Source of the DNA: Marsupella aquatica
Taxonomy: Eukaryota; Marchantiophyta
Direction of reading: 5' to 3'
Length of the DNA stretch: 64,000 nucleotides
Assembly (NCBI GenBank): GCA_973895155.1
Contig: OZ316891.1
Coordinates: forward strand, 28,644,001-28,708,000
Part shown: in pieces, positions 48,756 to 58,947 of the stretch
Numbering within the stretch: the first letter of the stretch is position 1
Layout: each line of letters starts with the position of its first letter
Made by a program: the position numbers and the translations under genes
The notes under the pieces: generated by a model
Seen by the model: only the letters and a program-made list of their open reading frames with translations
What the model was told of the DNA's origin: nothing
Database searches by the model: none

Positions 48756-49088
48756 GGAGTATATTCGAAATTAGGGAATTTCAACATGTACGCCGTTTGT
48801 CCGTGTTCAAGTTAGCGGGATGTTGGTAAAGAGGTCGTCAAATGAATTGTGCAACCCCCCCATATGCCCATTATCAAATTAAAGCCCACAACTAAACCCT
48901 ACAACCCATCATGTGCTAGAGTGTTCATACTTTTCATAGTCTTATCCAAAACCAAAAAGCACTCACAGTCTTTTGTAGTGTTCATGTGAACCGTGGCAAT
49001 GGTTTCGAGTCATTTAAGGTTGCCAAAAAGGACTTAGTGGCCTTAGTCCTATAAGGTTTGGTCTAAATTGCCCCGGTTTCTACTAGTG
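48756..49088. repeat. CACTA2 right subterminal region and TIR
   Basis: Sequence with AGTCTT/AGTCCT words (for example 48935-49060), ending in CCCCGGTTTCTACTAGTG, the exact inverted copy of the left TIR at 39849. Confidence 0.8.
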
Positions 49089-49091
49089 AAA

Positions 49092-50254
49092 GGGGTTTTC
49101 TCTTGTGAGCCGGTGTAGGCCTACCTCTGTAGTAGTGTCCTGCATTGTTGCCGTTGCCGTTGTTGTTGTCGATGCCGATTTCTTTTCTTTCTCCAGTAGT
49201 TTCAGCAGACTCTGCATGCCTGGTTGCTGCATCGGCAAGTCCTCCTTCCTAGGCCTAAACACCTGCTCGATCGTAGGGCTAACAGGTGGTTGAGGCTTCT
49301 CAGCCAACGGCCTCGGCGTTGGAGCTTCCTCGGGTGCCCTTACCTGCAGGGGAAGTACCGGGGCAAAAGTCTGACCTCTGGCATACCGGCACAACAGCGG
49401 CATGTGATAGCCAAGCCGCGACACGCTCCCCATGCCGATTACTTGCTGCTCCTCCTTTAAGATCTTCTTCAATTGGTTGAGAAGGTACCCGTTGTAGTCC
49501 CGGCTTGGGTCTGGCCTTTCTGCCAGATAGACCTGTGCCTTGCCGATCTCTGCCCTCGGCAAGTTACTATGCATGGTCACCCGCAAGAAGTCGATCATCT
49601 CTCTTATGTGCGGGTTGGTGCAGGTGTTCCGGAAGAAGCCATTCTTCGTTGATGGCCCGGGGAACGACCGGAACTCCTTGTCAGGCAAGGTCTTCCTGGT
49701 ATCAACTTTGGTCTTATTGCCTATCGGCAAGCCAAACACTTCGGCAATTACCTTGGGAGTAAGATAGAAATCCTTCCCATATATCCTCGTGCAATTGGTC
49801 TCGGGTTCCCATGACCCCACGAATTCTAATAGGTCTGACTCCGGTACCTCCGGCTTCAGCCATGGTAATCTTACAAAGGCCTCTAAGCCGGATCCGGCCA
49901 TGAAGCCTTGGTACTTCTTGGTCTGCATGGCCGTGAAGCATGCATCCTCCTCCCGTGCAAAATGTAGTTGCACCTCCACCGGTAGGGTTGCCGCCCAGCC
50001 CTTCCAGGTGTCATCCCTGGTTGGAATGGCCTTGATGGGATCGACCTCCTCCTCTTTGGCTTCTCCCTGCCTCCTGCTCTGCTGCTCGACTGGCTTCTTT
50101 GGTGCCGCCGACCTCGTTCTTTTTGCCGGGGTGGCTTCATCGTTGACGGCTCCCTTCCTCTTCATCTCTGCTACCGTGGAGGTTTCTCCTAGCACCATTG
50201 CCTGGGTCCACCTTTCCGTGCTACCCTTTAATTCCCAGTGTATGTCGTTGCAGT
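49092..50254 (-). CDS. LTR-resident protein of family A, copy A2, central part
   Basis: Minus strand, in frame with the N-terminal part after A3 and one TSD are removed. It contains a KRKG/KRTRS basic patch and then the most conserved block: HFAREEDACFTAMQTKKYQG, LLEFVGSWEPETNCTRIYGK, FYLTPKVIAEVFGLPIG, and GYLLNQLKKILKEEQQ followed by GYHMPLLCRYARGQ. This arrangement resembles the Pfam 'putative plant transposon protein' (Transposase_32) domain found in many plant retroelement ORFs (inference from pattern). A Pro-rich segment follows. It ends at LTRENPF, where CACTA2 inserted. Confidence 0.74.
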
Positions 50255-53200
50255 TGTGGTGCGTCCCATGGCTCCCTAAACCCAAGAAACCCCCCAGCTC
50301 AAGCCGATTCCCGCAGGTTTCGTGCTTGGCGAGGCCGTTTCCGCGGCTTAGCGGCATGGAACGCTGCTAACCTTCTACTACTACTATTAACATTTTACAC
50401 ACATATACTGGACAGATCCTTCATCGGGTCATGAGATACGTAGCCGGCCTAATCTAGGCCTTCCCCTGTCTTCCCCTCCGTCTTGTTAGGTATGTTTGGA
50501 TTCCGCCGCCGGAATGATCCCCAATAGGCTTGGTTAAGCCGCTAAGACCTCTCTCAGCTCGACACATCCAACTCTCACTCCCCTGCTTACTTTCCTTCCT
50601 TCTGGTAGATGTGGGCACTCTTCACACAAGTTAATGCGACACACAATTAGCAAAATGACTCATTCTGACTGAGTCATACCATGCACTTGCCATACAAACA
50701 GTACATCTCATACACAAGTTCTGCGAACTAAGCCGTGAGGCCAACTCTATTAAGCTCTTAGGCATGAGGAAACATGAATATACACAAGGGTCACTGTATG
50801 ACTAACCGAGAGCTTCTCGTACTACTTGATCCCAGCCCGGCTGGTGCAAACTAAAAACTTGCTAAAGAAGAGGCCCTGAGCTCCCCGCTGCCCAGGTACT
50901 TATCCTGGTAGTGGATCCACCATTCTTTGCATCGTAAGCCTAATCTACTTAACAGTAATCTACTTGCCCGAATCTACCTATGTACAGCAAGGCAGGAGCA
51001 CAAGTGTTGCTCCTACCAGTGGGACCGCAATCCCACTAAGCTAAGTGTCAGGGCCGCTCCTGGTTCTGATCCTAATCCTAAACGTGGAGATCCGCGCCCG
51101 CCCTGCCCACTCACGCCTCCTCCCTCCACGTCCGCCCTCCCTAAAAGGAACGGCGCCCTTGCACCGTCACGACACCGGTGGTGGATCCTCAATGGACGCC
51201 CCCAACACTTCCTCCTCAGCCACTGCCGTTGGCCCGCCTACTGACAGATTACCTGCCCTTGACCGAGTCAACTCTCCATCGGCCTGACTGGGTCCACCTT
51301 CGGCTTCAGCCTCGACACCGGCCTCGGCAATACCCACGGCTTCGGCCTCAGCCACTCCCACGGCTTCGGCTTCAGCCACTCCCTCGGCTTCGGCCTCAGC
51401 CACCCCCACGGCTTTGGCCTCCCCTTCCCCTAGGGTAGTTGGATCCTTAGCCGTGACCCTGTCTGGGGTCGGTGCTGGGTCTACCTCCTTGATCACCACG
51501 GCCTGTGAAGTCGTATTACCCCTTGACCCTGAAGGTTTCCGCTTCTTCTTCGTTGGTGGCTCGGCAGCTGGTCCCTTCCCCTTCCCACTTACTTCCGGCA
51601 CTGGTGCAGGTGGCGCGGCTTGTCCTTCGGCAATTACCACCCCTGGTAACTGGTTTGTCCCAACGGGAGATGGACCTGCTGCAGCTAAGCATTTAAATAC
51701 TGCGGCTTGTTTCTTTAGCCGCTCTGTTTGGTTGTCGGCCCGCCGCTGTAGGTTCTCCATCTTCCTCGTGATTTCCTCCAACTCCTCTTGGGTTTCATCC
51801 AGGTCCTTACGTGCCCCCTCCAGCTCGTTTTTGGCCTCCTCCTGCTCCCTGTGGGCTTCCTCCAATTCCTTCTTCAAGGTAGCCCTCTCCTCCTGGGTTG
51901 CTCTTAGCTCCTTGTCGAGCACTGCAATGATGACAGACTCCATCTGGTTCATCTTGGCGTAAGTCTGTTCGAGCATCTCGTCCTTCTCCCTTAGGTCGGC
52001 CTTGAAGCTGGCCGTCAGGGACGCAAGCTCCTGCTGCAGCGCCATAATCCCTTGATAGGATTTCCCTAACTCGACCTCCTTCTGCTCAAGGGCTCCGCGG
52101 ATTTTCTCGAGCTCCCCTTTCAACGCCCATTCCTTTCTTTGGGTCTCCGCCATGGCCCGGCTGTTGGCTGTTATGTGGGCCTCCTCTGTATTCTTCAGCT
52201 CTTGCTTCCACTTTTCCCTCTCTTTGATCGTGTCGGCCAACTCTTCCTGCGTCTGAGTCAGTTTATCCTTGATATTCTGATTATCAGCCTGCGCGGCGTC
52301 CAACTGCCCCTACATGATGTTCAGCTCATGTCATTTAATCCGCAGTTCATCTTGGGCTTTCTTGGCCGCCCTTAGATCTTCAATCTCGGCTTCCATCCTC
52401 CTAAGCCGCCGAATGACCTCGTCCTTCTTGCTTCTCTCTAAAGCCACCGCTTCTTCTAATTGGTGCTTCTCCAGCTGCTCCCTATGGAAAAAGGGTCCTA
52501 CCTCCAACTCCTCTCCAAAGATGCCGAGCGCAAGTTCCCCACACATCTCACCATACTCCATGGCTCTATTCTTAGCGTAGGTGGAGTAAGTAGAAGTGAT
52601 CGGCATCGCCCATCGTGGCCTCTGCTCCCAAGCCGTCCTGCGGATCTCTTCAATCGTGGCTAGAGGTTTGCTTCCTTTTTCGGCTAGCCGCCTGATGTCC
52701 TCCGGCCAATCTCCTCCTGGTAAATCCTTTTCCTTAGCCAGGGTGGCCTCTTCCTCCTGCTTGATTCGCTCCTGAAATTCCTGCACCGTCTGTTTTATGC
52801 CGTCGAAGCTCGGGGGAGCAACATCTGGTGGGGGAGACTCAGGGCTACTCTGCTGGTTGGGGTCCCCTCGCACTACCCTTGGAAGTGTGGGGACAAACCG
52901 GCCACAGGTCCTTACTCCTGGAACGTGATGGTCCGACCCATAGCCGGAATTATCATGGCTGCAGTCCTCCACTGCCTCCTCTACCTCTTGGACGTCCGGC
53001 TTCTCCCTCTCCTCTTCCTCGGTAGGAGCTTCAGGCAATTCTGCCTCAGATTCGGAGCTTGAGGTTCCCACGTACATTCGAACACCTGGCTTGGATTCCG
53101 GCCTGATTCTCTCCTTGTCTCCAGCAAAGGGGTTTTCTCTTGTGAGCCGGTGTAGGCCTACCTCTGTAGTAGTGTCCTGCATTGTTGCCGTTGCCGTTGT

Positions 53201-54913
53201 TGTTGTTGTTGCCGATGCCGATTTCTTTTCTTTCTCCAGTAGTTTCAGCAGACTCTGCATGCCTGGTTGCTGCATCGGCAAGTCTTCCTTCCTGGGCCTA
53301 AACACCTGCTCGATCGTAGGACTAACAGGTGGTTGAGGCTTCTCAGCCAACGGCCTCGGCGTTGGAGCTTCCTCGGGTGCCCTTACCTGCAGGGGAAGTA
53401 CCGGGGCAAAAGTCTGACCTCTGGCATACCGGCACAACAGCGGCATGTGATAGCCAAGCCGCGACACGCTCCCCATGCCGATTACCTGTTGCTCCTCCTT
53501 TAAGATCTTCTTCAATTGGTTGAGGAGGTACCCGTTGTAGTCCCGGCTTGGGTCTGGCCTTTCTGCCAGATAGACCTCGGCAAGTTACAATGCATGGTCA
53601 CCCGCAAGAAGTCGATCATCTCTCCTATGTGCGGGTTGGTGCAGGTGTTCCGGAAGAAGCCATTCTTCGTTGATGGCCCGGGGAACGACCGGAACTCCTT
53701 GTCAGGCAAGGTCTTCCTGGTATCAACTTTGGTCTTATTGCCTATCGGCAGGCCAAACACTTCGGCAATTACCTTGGGAGTAAGATAGAAATCCTTCCCA
53801 TATATCCTCGTGCAATTGGTCTCGGGTTCCCATGACCCCACGAATTCTAATAGGTCTGACTCCGGTACCTCCGGCTTCAGCCATGGTAATCTTACAAAGG
53901 CCTCCAAGCCGGATCCGGCCATGAAGCCTTGGTACTTCTTGGTCTGCATGGCCGTAAAGCATGCATCCTCCTCCCGTGCAAAATGTAGTTGCACCTCCAC
54001 CGGTAGGGTTGCCGCCCAGCCCTTCCAGGTGTCATCCCTGGTTGGAATGGCCTTCATGGGATCGACCTCCTCCTCTTCGGCTTCTCCCTGCCTCCTGCTC
54101 TGCTGCTCGGCTGGCTTCTTTGGTGCCGCCGACCTCGTTCTTTTTGCCGGGCTGGCTTCATCGTTGACGGCTCCCTTCCTCTTCATCTCTGCTGCCGTGG
54201 AGGTTTCTCCTAGCACCGTTGCCTGGGTCCACCTTTCCGTGCTACCCTTTAATTCCCAGTGTATGTCGTTGCAGTTCTTGATGGCCTCTCGGATGCCGAC
54301 GACGCTGTCTTTGCAAAACAGAAGATCGTCGAGTTGATTGGAAGTAGGCGTCCACAGGAACTCGTCCTTGATGAGTTCGCCTCCTAAGAAAGCCGTCTTC
54401 TGCAGCTCCCACAATCGATCGAGCTCCTGCCGTTCTCGAGCTGCCCTTTCTGACTCCTCGTCCTCGTAAGTCTTGATGTACTCAGTTGCCCGTTCGAACA
54501 GGCATCCCCAGAAATGTGCCGCTTGATTGACGTTGCTCATACCCTCCTTAGGTCGATCGTTGGTATCTACTCTCTCCCCGAGTGCTTGCCTAAGCAGCTG
54601 ACAGTAGTTGGCCTCCCGTAGTCGTCTGCCTAGTTCGTGCTCGCAAATGAGCCACCATCTCCTGCAAGCGCTCCTTACCCCTCTCCTCTGCCGGTCCTTC
54701 TTCCCGTTGATCCTTCCTAGCCGCCGACGCTTAACGCGCCCTAACCCTAATCGGGTTTTCACCCTCAGCCTTACCTCCGGCCTCTGCCCGGGTTCCATGG
54801 TTGCCCCTAATTGTTTATATTTTCCTTGTTTTGTCACTATACTAAGGTGTTCCTAGGGTGCCTTCCTGCTTTACCCACTTAACCGGCCGAGTGATTCCTG
54901 TCTAGGCATCACA
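50255..54913 (-). mobile_element. Solo LTR A3 of family A (4659 bp)
   Basis: Complete LTR from TGTGGTGCG (50255) to GGCATCACA (54913), flanked by GCAGT at 50250-50254 and 54914-54918. The undisturbed target GTTGCAGTTCTTGATGG is present inside A3 itself near 54270. It is inserted in the ORF of A2 and is very similar to A2, including a shared short deletion relative to the 24060-28790 LTR, so both belong to one recent subfamily. The non-coding LTR end is 50255-51166. Confidence 0.93.
51167..54798 (-). pseudogene. LTR-resident ORF of family A, copy A3 (frameshift and two stops)
   Basis: Minus strand. ATG at 54798, 115 bp from the LTR edge, as in A2. It follows the A2 protein throughout. Three lesions are visible. 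A 22-bp deletion at about 53577 (compare 49529-49560) destroys the frame after MHCNLPR. TGA at 52331-52333 replaces CGA, and TAG at 52310-52312 replaces CAG; A2 keeps Arg and Gln there. The C-terminal tail differs by an expanded Ala/Glu/Val repeat (51300-51420). Confidence 0.85.
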
Positions 54914-55444
54914 GCAGTTCTTGATGGCCTCTCGGATGCCGACGACGCTGTCTTTGCAAAACAGAAGATCGTCGAGTTGATTGGAAGTAGGCGTCCACAG
55001 GAACTCGTCCTTGATGAGTTCGCCTCCTAAGAAAGCCGTCTTCTGCAGCTCCCACAATCGAGCGAGCTTCTGCCGTTCTCGAGCTGCCCTTTCTGATTCC
55101 TCATCCTCGTAAGTCTTGATGTACTCAGTTGCCCGTTCGAACAGGCATCCCCAGAAATGTGCCGCTTGATTGACGTTGCTCATACCCTCCTTAGGTCGAT
55201 CGTCGGTATCTACTCTCTCCCCGAGTGCTTGCTTAAGCAGCTGACAGTAGTTGGCCTCCCGTAGTCGTCTGCCTAGTTCGTGCTCGCAAATGAGCCACCA
55301 TCTCCTGCAAGCGCTCCTTACCCCTCTCCTCTGCCGGTCCTTCTTCCCGTTGATCCTTCCTAGCCGCCGACGCTTAACGCGCCCTAACCCTAATCGAGTT
55401 TTCACCCTTAGCGTCCTTACCTCCGGCCTCGGCCCGGGTTCCAT
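54914..55444 (-). CDS. LTR-resident protein of family A, copy A2, N-terminal part
   Basis: Minus strand. The start ATG at 55444 lies 115 bp inside the LTR, with ATATAAAC about 25 bp upstream. The part begins MEPGPRPEVRTLRVK, has a strongly basic stretch (GRVKRRRLGRINGKKDRQRR, a likely nuclear targeting signal), then a helical region with EYIKTYEDEESERAARERQ. It ends where solo LTR A3 inserted (TSD GCAGT). Joined to the other two A2 parts it stays in frame, for about 1236 codons in total. I do not recognise its function. Confidence 0.72.
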
Positions 55445-55559
55445 GGTTGCCCCTAATGGTTTATATTTTCCTTGTTTTGTCCCTATACTAAGGTGTTCCT
55501 AGGGTGCCTTCCTGCTTTACCCACTTAACTGGCCGAGTGATTCCTGTCTAGGCATCACA

Positions 55560-56269
55560 GGGACAAACCCTGGCATGGGTAAGTTGGCAGAATCAGGTAG
55601 TGATGCAGCAAGGATGATAGGTACCCTCCTGGGGGTGGCTACTGCCATAGTATGCACCCCATTATTTTCAGCGACAAACATGCTGAACTTGGGAGTTGGT
55701 CTTGCAAAAGTATTCAGATTGGCAGCTACACTCTGTGAGGACACTCCAGTGGTTGCTTCCCATGCAGAAGCAGCTTGCAGTGTTGAAGCAGTGAAGACCA
55801 TGCCACTAGTGAGACATGGCATGCAACAGCAGCGAGGTTGGTGGATTTACCAGCACGCCCTGCATTTGAGAGGACTAGGTTTAAACCTAGTGTTGTGTCA
55901 TTGGATAATCAGAGTGGTATCTTCCGATTAGTTGGGCCTTCTGGGGCAATATACTAGCCAGCGAGTGTTACTGGATACTGGTGCTCAGCCCTTGATGTTG
56001 GGTAAGTCTACCATACATGGATTGGGATTGCGTCCAGAGGATTTGGAGGATTGTCCCTTTCCCATTCAGACTTCATTGGGGGTACCTACGCCTACACAAC
56101 ACATTACCAGGAGACCTCTTGATTTGAGGATTCAAGAAGGTCATACCACAGATAGCTCACAAATACAGGCGCAAGCTATTCTGACTAAGGTAGAGTCATA
56201 TGATGTGTTGGTGGGATGTACAGTGCTCTACCCCATGGGATTAATTTATTCTTGATTTTTGGGAGGAAT
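55560..56269 (+). pseudogene. Element F protease region
   Basis: Plus strand, continuing element F after A2. The retropepsin site VLLDTGAQPLMLGKSTI is at about 55965-56015, followed by LGVPTPTQHITRRPLDL and VLVGCTVLYPMG; the expected next residues ILDFWEE appear in a shifted frame at about 56250-56269. Frameshifts and stops lie upstream (for example near 55920), including a TAG in AIY-PAS that fits CAG to TAG. Cut at 56269 by LTR A4. Confidence 0.8.
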
Positions 56270-57852
56270 TGTGATGCCTAGCCAGGAATCACTCGGCTAG
56301 TTAAGTGGGTAAGCAGGAGTACACCCTAGAAACACCTTAGTATAAGGACAAAACAAGGAAAATATAAACAATTAGGGGCGACTATGGAACCCGGGCCAAG
56401 GCCGGAGGTAAGGACGCTGGGGGTGAAAACAAGATTAGGGTTGGGCGCGCTAAGCATCGGCGGCTAGGAAAGATCAATGGGAGAAAGGACCGGAAGAGGA
56501 GAGGGGTAAGGAGCGCTTGCAGGAGATGGTGGCTCATTTGCGAGCACGAACTAGGCAGACGACTACGGGAGGCCAACTACTGTCAGCTACTTAGGCAAGC
56601 ACGCGGGGTGGGAATAGATACCAACAATCGACTCAAGGAGGGTATGAGCAACGTCAATCAAGCGGCACATTTCTGGGGATGCCTATTCAAACGGGCAACT
56701 GAGTACATCAAGACTTACGAGGACGAAGAATCAGAAAGGGCAGCTCGAGAACGACAGGAGCTCGCTCGATTGTGGGAGCTGCAGAAGACGGCTTTCTTAG
56801 GAGGCAAACTCATCAACGCCGAGTTCTTGTGGACTCCTACTTCCAATCAGCTCGACGATCTTCTGTTTTGTGAAGACAGAATCATCGGCATTTGAGAGGC
56901 CATCAAGAACTGCAACGACATACACTGGGAATTGAAGGGTAGCACGGAAAGGTGGACCCCGGCAACGGTGCTAGGAGAAACCTCCACGGCAGCAGAGATG
57001 AAGAGGAAGGGAGCCGTCAACGATGAAGCCACCCCGGAAAAAAGAACGAGGTCGGCGGCACCAAGAAAGCCAGCTGAGCAGCAGAGCAGGAGGCAGGGAG
57101 AAGCCGAAGAGGAGGAGGACGATCCCATCAATGCCATTCCAACCAGGGATGACACCTGGAACGGCTGGGCGGCAACCCTACCGGTGGAGGTGCAACTACA
57201 TTTTGCACGGGAGGAGGATGCATGCTTTACGGCCATGCAGACCAAGAAGTACCAAGGCTTCATGGCCGGATCCGGCTTAGAGGCCTTTGTAAGATTACCA
57301 TGGCTGAAGCCGGAGGTACCGGATTCAGACCTATTAGAATTCGTGGGGTCATGGGAACCCGAGACCAATTGCACGAGGATATATGGGAAGGATTTCTATC
57401 TTAGTCCCAAGGTGATTGCCGAAGTGTTTGGCTTGCCGATAGGTAATAAGACCAAAGTTGATACCAGGAAGACTGTGACGCCAATGACATGGTCCTTATT
57501 TTGTAATCTGATTAAGTAGGTTGCTGTATGCAAGGAGTAGCTATTGATATTGCATAACAATTAGCAAGATGGCAAGAATAAGGGCAATCATGGCGTTAAG
57601 AGTAGGGAAATAAAAGCTATGTCGCAGGTGGTCGGTGACCATATCTCTTTCAATATGTCACCAAATCCGAATCTGTAAAGAGCATTGGAAAGATCTGGTC
57701 AAGGCGAGTAAAATCGATATAAAACACTCGGGAAACAGAGGTGTATTAAGAAAGATACGGCCTGATTAGTGTGACGGGTTAACTTGTGGCCGGAATTAGC
57801 GGATTCGGCTTCAGTTTCGGGTTAACCCAAGCTCGACCACGACTTAGCTTAT

Positions 57853-57998
57853 GTGAGCACGGCTTCAGCTTAGCTCAGGTCAGCACGGCTTCAGCTTAGC
57901 TTAGGTAAGCACGGCTTCAGCTTATCTCAGGTAAGAACGGCTTCAGCTTAGCTCAGGTCAGCACGACTTCAGCTTAGCTCAGGTCAGCGCGGCCTCAG
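57853..57998 (+). repeat. 26-bp tandem repeat in element C
   Basis: Five copies of a 26-bp unit (GTCAGCACGGCTTCAGCTTAGCTCAG type) start at 57853, 57879, 57905, 57931 and 57957, plus a partial copy at 57983. They are followed by ACCCGGCTTACCTATGCT units to about 58045. Units are contiguous without spacers. Confidence 0.92.
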
Positions 57999-58524
57999 GT
58001 CACCCGGCTTACCTATGCTACCCGGCTTACCTATGCTACCCGGCTATCCTATCTAACCCGAGTAGAGCTAGGTTAGCCAAACTCGGGTTAGCTATGTAAC
58101 TTGGGTTAGCGCAGCAGTGAGTACCCCCTCTCGGTTGCGGGGGCATAACTCTCTATGTATTTGATCAAATCGGCTATAATTGACCTCGTTGGAAAGAGGA
58201 GCTCAAGCCGCTTCCAACGCTGCTATCCACGCAGAAAATGGTTAAATAGAGAAATCGGGAGAGGAGGCGCAAGCTCGCGAAAACCATGGAGGAGGGCCGA
58301 ATCCGAAGTACATAGCCAATTCGAGATAGAAATAAAGTTGCGAGTTAGGGTTCAGTAGTTAGAGATAGTGGTGGCTCTGTTAGGGCTGGGATGGGGCTCC
58401 AGCAGCGTAGTATCCACCCATTTGGGCTCAGTATGAGAGAGTATATAGAGCATCCCTCCGGTAGAGGCAGGGGGGGACTTCAGTTGTGTGATCTCACTTA
58501 GACTGAGTAGCGGGGAGGAGCTCT

Positions 58525-58947
58525 GTGCAAGCAAGGCTGGACTTGGACGCTGCGTGTTGGGGAGAGCTTGGTTGTGCTATTACTCAGGGAGTAATCAGCC
58601 AAGCTTCACAGCAACGGGTTGCTAGGTTTGCGAGCTGGATTGTGGCTCTTTCTAGTGGGCAGCACAACTGGGTTCTTTTCCCCCGATACAGAGCCTTGGT
58701 GATAGGTGATGTATTGGTGATTGTAAACTGTGGGGAGGATTTCAATTCGATTTGCGGTGGGCACATTAGGGAGGCTGAGGTACTGATTAAGGGGCAGCAG
58801 GAGGAGCATTTACAGTTCAGTCTGGCAAGGCTACGTGATCCATGGGGAGTCTCGGCCTTTGTCTGGTGGAGAGCACTAAGGGATCTATGGCCAGAGCTGA
58901 GCTTGCAGGGCAAGCGTGAGGCCGGGCCTCATTGCAGTCTGGGATAG
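58525..58947 (+). CDS. Hypothetical 140-codon ORF in element C
   Basis: Plus strand, starting MQARLDLDAACWGELG, without a recognised domain. It is the longest ORF of element C, but its start context and conservation are unknown. It could be a chance ORF. Confidence 0.25.
   Translation: MQARLDLDAACWGELGCAITQGVISQASQQRVARFASWIVALSSGQHNWVLFPRYRALVIGDVLVIVNCGEDFNSICGGHIREAEVLIKGQQEEHLQFSLARLRDPWGVSAFVWWRALRDLWPELSLQGKREAGPHCSLG

Larger units (their letters stand above)
39849..49088 (-). mobile_element. CACTA2: complete 9240-bp CACTA element lacking Tnp2
   Basis: Perfect TIRs CACTAGTAGAAACCGGGG at both ends, flanked by AAA (39846-39848 and 49089-49091). The empty site CCAGCAAAGGGG is preserved in A3 near 53121-53132. 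Subterminal AGTCCT/AGGACT words lie at 39890-40200 and 48980-49070. It carries a spliced TnpA-like gene (minus, 40812-43732) but no Tnp2 transposase. The other half (about 43860-48900) is DNA unrelated to CACTA proteins. It is probably mobilised in trans. Confidence 0.93.
36991..55559 (-). mobile_element. Solo LTR A2 of family A, holding CACTA2 and solo LTR A3
   Basis: The termini TGTGGTGCG (36991) and GGCATCACA (55559) are flanked by GGGAC on both sides. Without CACTA2 (9240 + 3 bp) and A3 (4659 + 5 bp) its length is 4662 bp, nearly equal to A3 at 4659 bp. It has no gag-pol, so it is a solo LTR left by LTR-LTR recombination, or an LTR-only element. The non-coding LTR end is 36991-37826. Confidence 0.92.
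36367..56269 (+). mobile_element. Element F: plus-strand gag-protease retroelement, interrupted by solo LTR A2
   Basis: Two pieces, 36367-36990 and 55565-56269, are one element split by A2; the break carries GGGAC on both sides (36986-36990 and 55560-55564). The left piece has the gag zinc knuckle and the right piece the protease. Its left end is cut by family E and its right end by LTR A4 at 56270, so LTRs and RT are not visible. It is the oldest layer seen in the window. Confidence 0.8.

Noticed and set aside
49083-50357. Single 424-codon protein starting MPLSRGNGL
   Set aside because: Its first ~35 residues are A3 LTR terminus read through and its last residue is CACTA2 sequence; the genuine part is 49092-50254.
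49789-50370. 193-codon plus-strand ORF, with similar ones at 53810-54337 and 27684-28313
   Set aside because: All are antisense shadows of the conserved block of the LTR-resident protein. They recur only because the sense strand is repeated.
57853-58045. Possible CRISPR-like array
   Set aside because: The 26-bp units are directly contiguous with no spacers, and the context is a plant transposon; it is a minisatellite.
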